Below are positions 61,110 to 64,000 of a stretch of DNA of 64,000 nt, one piece after another. Made by a program: the position numbers and the translations under genes. The stretch comes from Prevotella sp. (GTDB taxonomy: Bacteria; Bacteroidota; Bacteroidia; Bacteroidales; Bacteroidaceae): contig JAFZAH010000011.1 of the NCBI GenBank assembly GCA_017548275.1, forward strand, positions 1 to 64,000. Direction: 5' to 3'. The stretch's first letter is position 1, and every line of letters begins with the position of its first letter. Under the pieces are notes generated by a model, which saw nothing but the letters and a program-made list of their open reading frames with translations, ran no database searches and was not told the DNA's origin.

Positions 61110-61192
61110 TTCGGAAGGCAGGACTCGAACCGGCGATGTCGTTAGATGACGGATTTACAGTCCGCTCTCGTAGCCGCTGGAAGCACTTCCGA
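61110..61192 (-). tRNA. tRNA-Tyr (anticodon GTA)
   Basis: Acceptor TCGGAAG/CTTCCGA, discriminator A, anticodon stem GCGGA/TCCGT with loop CTGTAAA (anticodon GTA), long variable arm, T loop TTCGAGT. The D arm is a little unusual, but the class II form fits. Confidence 0.9.
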
Positions 61193-61199
61193 GTATATT

Positions 61200-61274
61200 G
61201 TGGAGCCTCGTGGAATTGAACCACGTTCTCAGGATTTTCAGTCCTGCGCATACACCAAGTCTGCCAAGTCTCCA
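61200..61274 (-). tRNA. tRNA-Phe-like (anticodon GAA)
   Basis: Anticodon stem GCAGGA/TCCTG with loop CTGAAAA (anticodon GAA), T arm CGTGG/CCACG with TTCAATT. Acceptor TGGAGAC/GGCTCCA has one A-G mismatch, and the D arm (GGCAGACTTGG) looks more like a Leu tRNA. Divergent but plausible. Confidence 0.75.
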
Positions 61275-61280
61275 GTTTTG

Positions 61281-61353
61281 TGACTCGTGAGAGATTCGAA
61301 CTCCCGACACCGACGTTCGTAGCGTCGTACTCTATCCACTGAGTTAACGAGCC
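61281..61353 (-). tRNA. tRNA-Arg (anticodon ACG)
   Basis: Acceptor GGCTCGT/ACGAGTC (one G-T), discriminator A, D stem ACTC/GAGT, anticodon stem CGACG/CGTCG with loop CTACGAA (anticodon ACG), T loop TTCGAAT. Confidence 0.93.
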
Positions 61354-61361
61354 AATTCCAG

Positions 61362-61447
61362 CGGAAGCAGGAGGATTCGAACCTCCGGAACCGGGACGGT
61401 TCAACACGTTAGCAGTGTGCCGCTTTAGACCTCTCAGCCATACTTCC
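61362..61447 (-). tRNA. tRNA-Ser (anticodon GCT)
   Basis: Acceptor GGAAGTA/TGCTTCC, discriminator G (as usual for Ser), long variable arm, anticodon loop CTGCTAA (anticodon GCT) with an A-C mismatch at the bottom of the stem, T loop TTCGAAT. First gene of the array. Confidence 0.9.
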
Positions 61448-61463
61448 TTATGGATTACCGGTG

Positions 61464-61471
61464 CAAAGATA
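61464..61471 (-). promoter_or_regulatory. -7 box of the tRNA array
   Basis: Minus-strand TATCTTTG fits TAnnTTTG and is followed by GCACCGG; it starts 17 nt before the first tRNA. The stretch 61472-61680 holds AT-rich sequence without a gene. Confidence 0.65.
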
Positions 61472-61690
61472 TGATGGGCGAATGAAGTCTTTTTTCGTTT
61501 TAGATATTTTTTTATTGGTATCCGGTATAATTTTCTCAACTTTGTGGGATTATATGTGAATACTGGTTATTTGTGTGCTTTGGATTGGTATTTATTTCTA
61601 GGACGTCGGGGAGTTGGCTGACACCCTTGAGATCCTTAAAGGAGGGAGTGATCATTGTGAATTGTCAATTGTGAATTTTGAATTGATTTT

Positions 61691-61721
61691 TTTGGATAAT
61701 CCGAAAATTTCGTTATCTTTG
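61691..61721 (+). promoter_or_regulatory. Promoter of the C10 peptidase gene
   Basis: TTTG (61691-61694) and TATCTTTG (61714-61721) are 19 nt apart, an excellent match to the Bacteroidetes -33/-7 pattern, 17 nt before the ATG. Confidence 0.75.
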
Positions 61722-61737
61722 TCAAAAAATATTTGAT

Positions 61738-63999
61738 ATGCGTAAAACAGTGCTTTTGATAATCTGTTTGTGCTGGTGGTTGACGGGTGCGGCACAGACG
61801 GTCAGCGTGAGCGAGGCGTACCAAAAGGCGCAGGCGTTTATGGGCGAGAAAGGGAAGCAAGTGGCAGCGAACGCGCACAGGGCTCCCGGCACCCACGGTC
61901 AAGAAGCGGCTGCATACTATGTGTTCAACGCCACCGGCGACGGGGGCTTCGTGCTAGTGTCGGGCGACAGCCGGGTGGGCGACATTCTCGGCTATTGCGA
62001 CGAAGGCTCGTTCAATGAGGAGCAGTTGCCCGACAACATGCGTGCATGGCTGCAAGGCTATGCCGACCAAATCGAGGCACTGCGACAGGGACGTAAGGTG
62101 GTTCCGGCTCAGGTGCCGACTCACGCCGCCATCAACCCGATGATTACCTCTCGATGGGATCAGGGTTCGTCACAGGGCGACGCCTACAACCGTCAGTGCC
62201 CCAAGATTGACGGCAAGTACTGCATGACGGGTTGCGTGGCCACATCGATGGCGCAAGTCATGCGCTACCACCGATGGCCCAAATCGTCAACAAAGAAAAT
62301 ACCCTCATACGAGTCGAACGAGACGTTGGGCACCCTCAGCGCCTTGTCGGCCAGGACCTTCGATTGGGATAACATGCTCGACACTTACCAAGGCGGCGAA
62401 AGTACCACACAAATGAACGCCGTAGCGTGGCTGATGCGATACTGCGGTCAGGCTGTTAAGATGGACTACGGCACCAAGTCATCGGCTGCTTACTCTGACG
62501 ATGTGGCGATGGCACTGCGCGAGTATTTCGGTTATGATGTCAACACCCGTTATGTGGTGCGTCTGGACTACAGCGCCGCAGGATGGGACAATCTGATATA
62601 CAATGAGTTGAAAAACAGTCGCCCCGTGTGTTACAACGGTTCATCGACGGGCGGCGGCCACTCTTTCGTGTGCGACGGCTATGACGGAAAAGGTTTCTAC
62701 CACATCAACTGGGGTTGGGGCGGCAACCATGACGGTTATTACAAAATCACACTGCTCAATCCCGACGGCGGCGGTACAGGCAGCAGCGGCACCGAAGACG
62801 GTTACACGATGAATCACGGTGCGGTGGTGGGTATCCAAAAAGACACCAGTTTCGACGATGACAAACGCATCCTGACGTTAGCCGACTTCAGTTATAGCGG
62901 TTCGACCATCAATGCAATTTATTGGAACAGGACCGGCATGAGCGGCACCTTCCAGTACGGACTGGTTTATCAGAACGTGAATAACACTGATGGCACGTTC
63001 CAATTGCGCTATCAAACAGATGACTTCAACCAATTCGTGCAGCGCACCTACAGCGACGATGTGAACACCATGAATTTAGCCGACGGCACCTACCGTTTCT
63101 ATCCTTTCAGCCGGATCGACGGCTCCGACTGGTATCGTATGCAGGGCGACTACGAGACCTATATCGAGGTGGTGATGAAAAACGGCCAGAAACAGTCGAT
63201 GTCGCGCCACCCGAAGGGCAACCTGCATGTGAAAAGCGTCACCTGCACAGGCAATAAGATTGTGGGCATGCCGCAGGAGGTAAAAATCACGGTCAGTAAT
63301 ACGGGCGATGAGTTCAACAACGTGTTCTACCTCTTCGCCTCAAAGACCAACGAGAAAGGCGAGTGGATCAGCACGACCAACATGGTGATAGAGGCGGGCG
63401 CCACCGAAGAGGCAACCCTCTATTTCACCCCCGAGAGCACCGGCACATGGAATCTGTGGATAGATATCGATGAGATGGGAGAGAACAACATCGGACCCTA
63501 TCAGGTGACCATCAACAGTGCGCCTACGGGTGACAGCAATCTGGCACTGACCAAATACACCATCGATGCTATATCAAGCGGAGCGGATATCCATGCCACT
63601 GTAAAGAACAACGCCTCGCAAGGGTATTACCGGCCAGTGGCGTGCGCCATCTTCACTCCCGGAAGCAACACCAGCATCATGGTGACCAAATCGGGCAACC
63701 TCAACCTCGCTGCGGGGAAGACGGTCAACCTGGATTTTCATGTCGAGGGACTGACATCGGGCAAACAATATTATGCCATGCTCGCACTGTATCCGCAGCA
63801 TACCGCCACTAGTTTGGCTGTCTTCGGCAACCGCATGTATTTCGTGCCTACCGTCACGGGCATCGACCAAATTACCACCGACCCAACACCTATGGAAGAA
63901 GGGGGTGACTACTACACCCTCGACGGCCGCAAACTGGACAAACGACCCACACAGAAAGGCGTGTATATCGTGAACGGGAAGAAGATGGTGATTAAGTAA
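61738..63999 (+). CDS. Secreted C10 family cysteine peptidase (streptopain/interpain-like) with sorting tail
   Basis: 753 aa. Signal peptide (MRKTVLLIICLCWWLTGAAQ), an inhibitory Spi-like prodomain (about 20-125, AFMGEKGKQVAANAHRAP; GGFVLVSGDSRVGDILGYCD) and a catalytic domain with Cys 166 in YCMTGCVATSMAQVM and His 308 in GGGHSFVCDGYDG, plus HINWGWGG. Beta domains follow (about 385-690), one CARDB-like. The C-terminal tail YYTLDGRKLDKRPTQKGVYI with VNGKKMVIK resembles those on other secreted proteins in this window. The whole gene fits, ending one base before the window edge. It is likely a host-protein-degrading virulence-type protease; the target is unknown. Confidence 0.93.
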   Translation: MRKTVLLIICLCWWLTGAAQTVSVSEAYQKAQAFMGEKGKQVAANAHRAPGTHGQEAAAYYVFNATGDGGFVLVSGDSRVGDILGYCDEGSFNEEQLPDNMRAWLQGYADQIEALRQGRKVVPAQVPTHAAINPMITSRWDQGSSQGDAYNRQCPKIDGKYCMTGCVATSMAQVMRYHRWPKSSTKKIPSYESNETLGTLSALSARTFDWDNMLDTYQGGESTTQMNAVAWLMRYCGQAVKMDYGTKSSAAYSDDVAMALREYFGYDVNTRYVVRLDYSAAGWDNLIYNELKNSRPVCYNGSSTGGGHSFVCDGYDGKGFYHINWGWGGNHDGYYKITLLNPDGGGTGSSGTEDGYTMNHGAVVGIQKDTSFDDDKRILTLADFSYSGSTINAIYWNRTGMSGTFQYGLVYQNVNNTDGTFQLRYQTDDFNQFVQRTYSDDVNTMNLADGTYRFYPFSRIDGSDWYRMQGDYETYIEVVMKNGQKQSMSRHPKGNLHVKSVTCTGNKIVGMPQEVKITVSNTGDEFNNVFYLFASKTNEKGEWISTTNMVIEAGATEEATLYFTPESTGTWNLWIDIDEMGENNIGPYQVTINSAPTGDSNLALTKYTIDAISSGADIHATVKNNASQGYYRPVACAIFTPGSNTSIMVTKSGNLNLAAGKTVNLDFHVEGLTSGKQYYAMLALYPQHTATSLAVFGNRMYFVPTVTGIDQITTDPTPMEEGGDYYTLDGRKLDKRPTQKGVYIVNGKKMVIK

Positions 64000-64000
64000 A

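Noticed and set aside
59967-61447. A complete prophage or ICE at the tRNA array
   Set aside because: No integrase, capsid, relaxase or conjugation genes are visible in the surrounding 10 kb; the xerD at 23878 is the housekeeping recombinase. Only a remnant or unknown element is possible.
61003-61539. Minus-strand 178-codon frame over the tRNA array
   Set aside because: It reads through five tRNA genes; it is a by-product of the GC-rich cloverleaf sequences.

Overview
The window looks like a chromosomal segment of a Prevotella-like member of the Bacteroidales. Pointers are: many promoters with a Bacteroidetes -7 box (TAnnTTTG); few Shine-Dalgarno sites; secreted proteins ending in a Prevotella-type tail (YxLDGRxL...KGxYIV.xGKxxxK); a DUF6242/DUF6089/uppS/bamA/ompH/murI cluster; a korA/korB pair; and a streptopain-like C10 protease. 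Replicon and species cannot be fixed from sequence alone.

Layout. 61-15181 (minus): a cobalamin riboswitch precedes a BtuB-like TonB receptor, a BtuG-like lipoprotein and three secreted proteins, one of 2171 aa. 15364-20647 (minus): tRNA-Gln, tyrS, then a compact metK-DUF4271-hemD-rnpA-yidD operon. 20818-25960 (minus): M16 peptidase, then aroQ-O-methyltransferase-xerD. 26173-27740 (plus): rbfA and a LolC/E-like permease. 27785-29321: an ATPase-DUF4143 gene between two near-identical palindromic repeats. 29345-37555 (minus): an envelope operon (DUF6242, DUF6089, uppS, bamA, three ompH genes, murI). 37740-40257: a 31-aa membrane peptide, intergenic repeats, pckA. 40258-42461 (plus): upp and a BspA-like LRR protein. 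42586-46103 (minus): korA and korB separated by a GxxExxY gene. 46574-50830: nucleoside kinase, Na/Pi cotransporter, zinc-less sirtuin. 51022-59449 (plus): three FKBP isomerases, an Lrp regulator, a C26-M19 fusion, a glutaminyl-cyclase-like lipoprotein and an HhH/beta-barrel protein. 59523-61471: an orphan promoter/terminator unit, a truncated WYL-type regulator with foreign codon usage, and an array of ten tRNA or tRNA-like genes. 61738-63999 (plus): the C10 protease.

The two most unusual places are: (1) the B12-riboswitch operon, which appears to extend into very large surface proteins, one with a DUF4465-like region; (2) the tRNA array, with an apparent UUA-anticodon (ochre-reading) tRNA that resembles the tRNA-Gln at 15364-15434, a degenerate tRNA-like element, divergent tRNAs and three tandem copies of a 71-bp repeat. 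Intergenic regions carry several families of short repeats, some of which extend into coding starts or surround accessory genes. Core genes between these places are ordinary.
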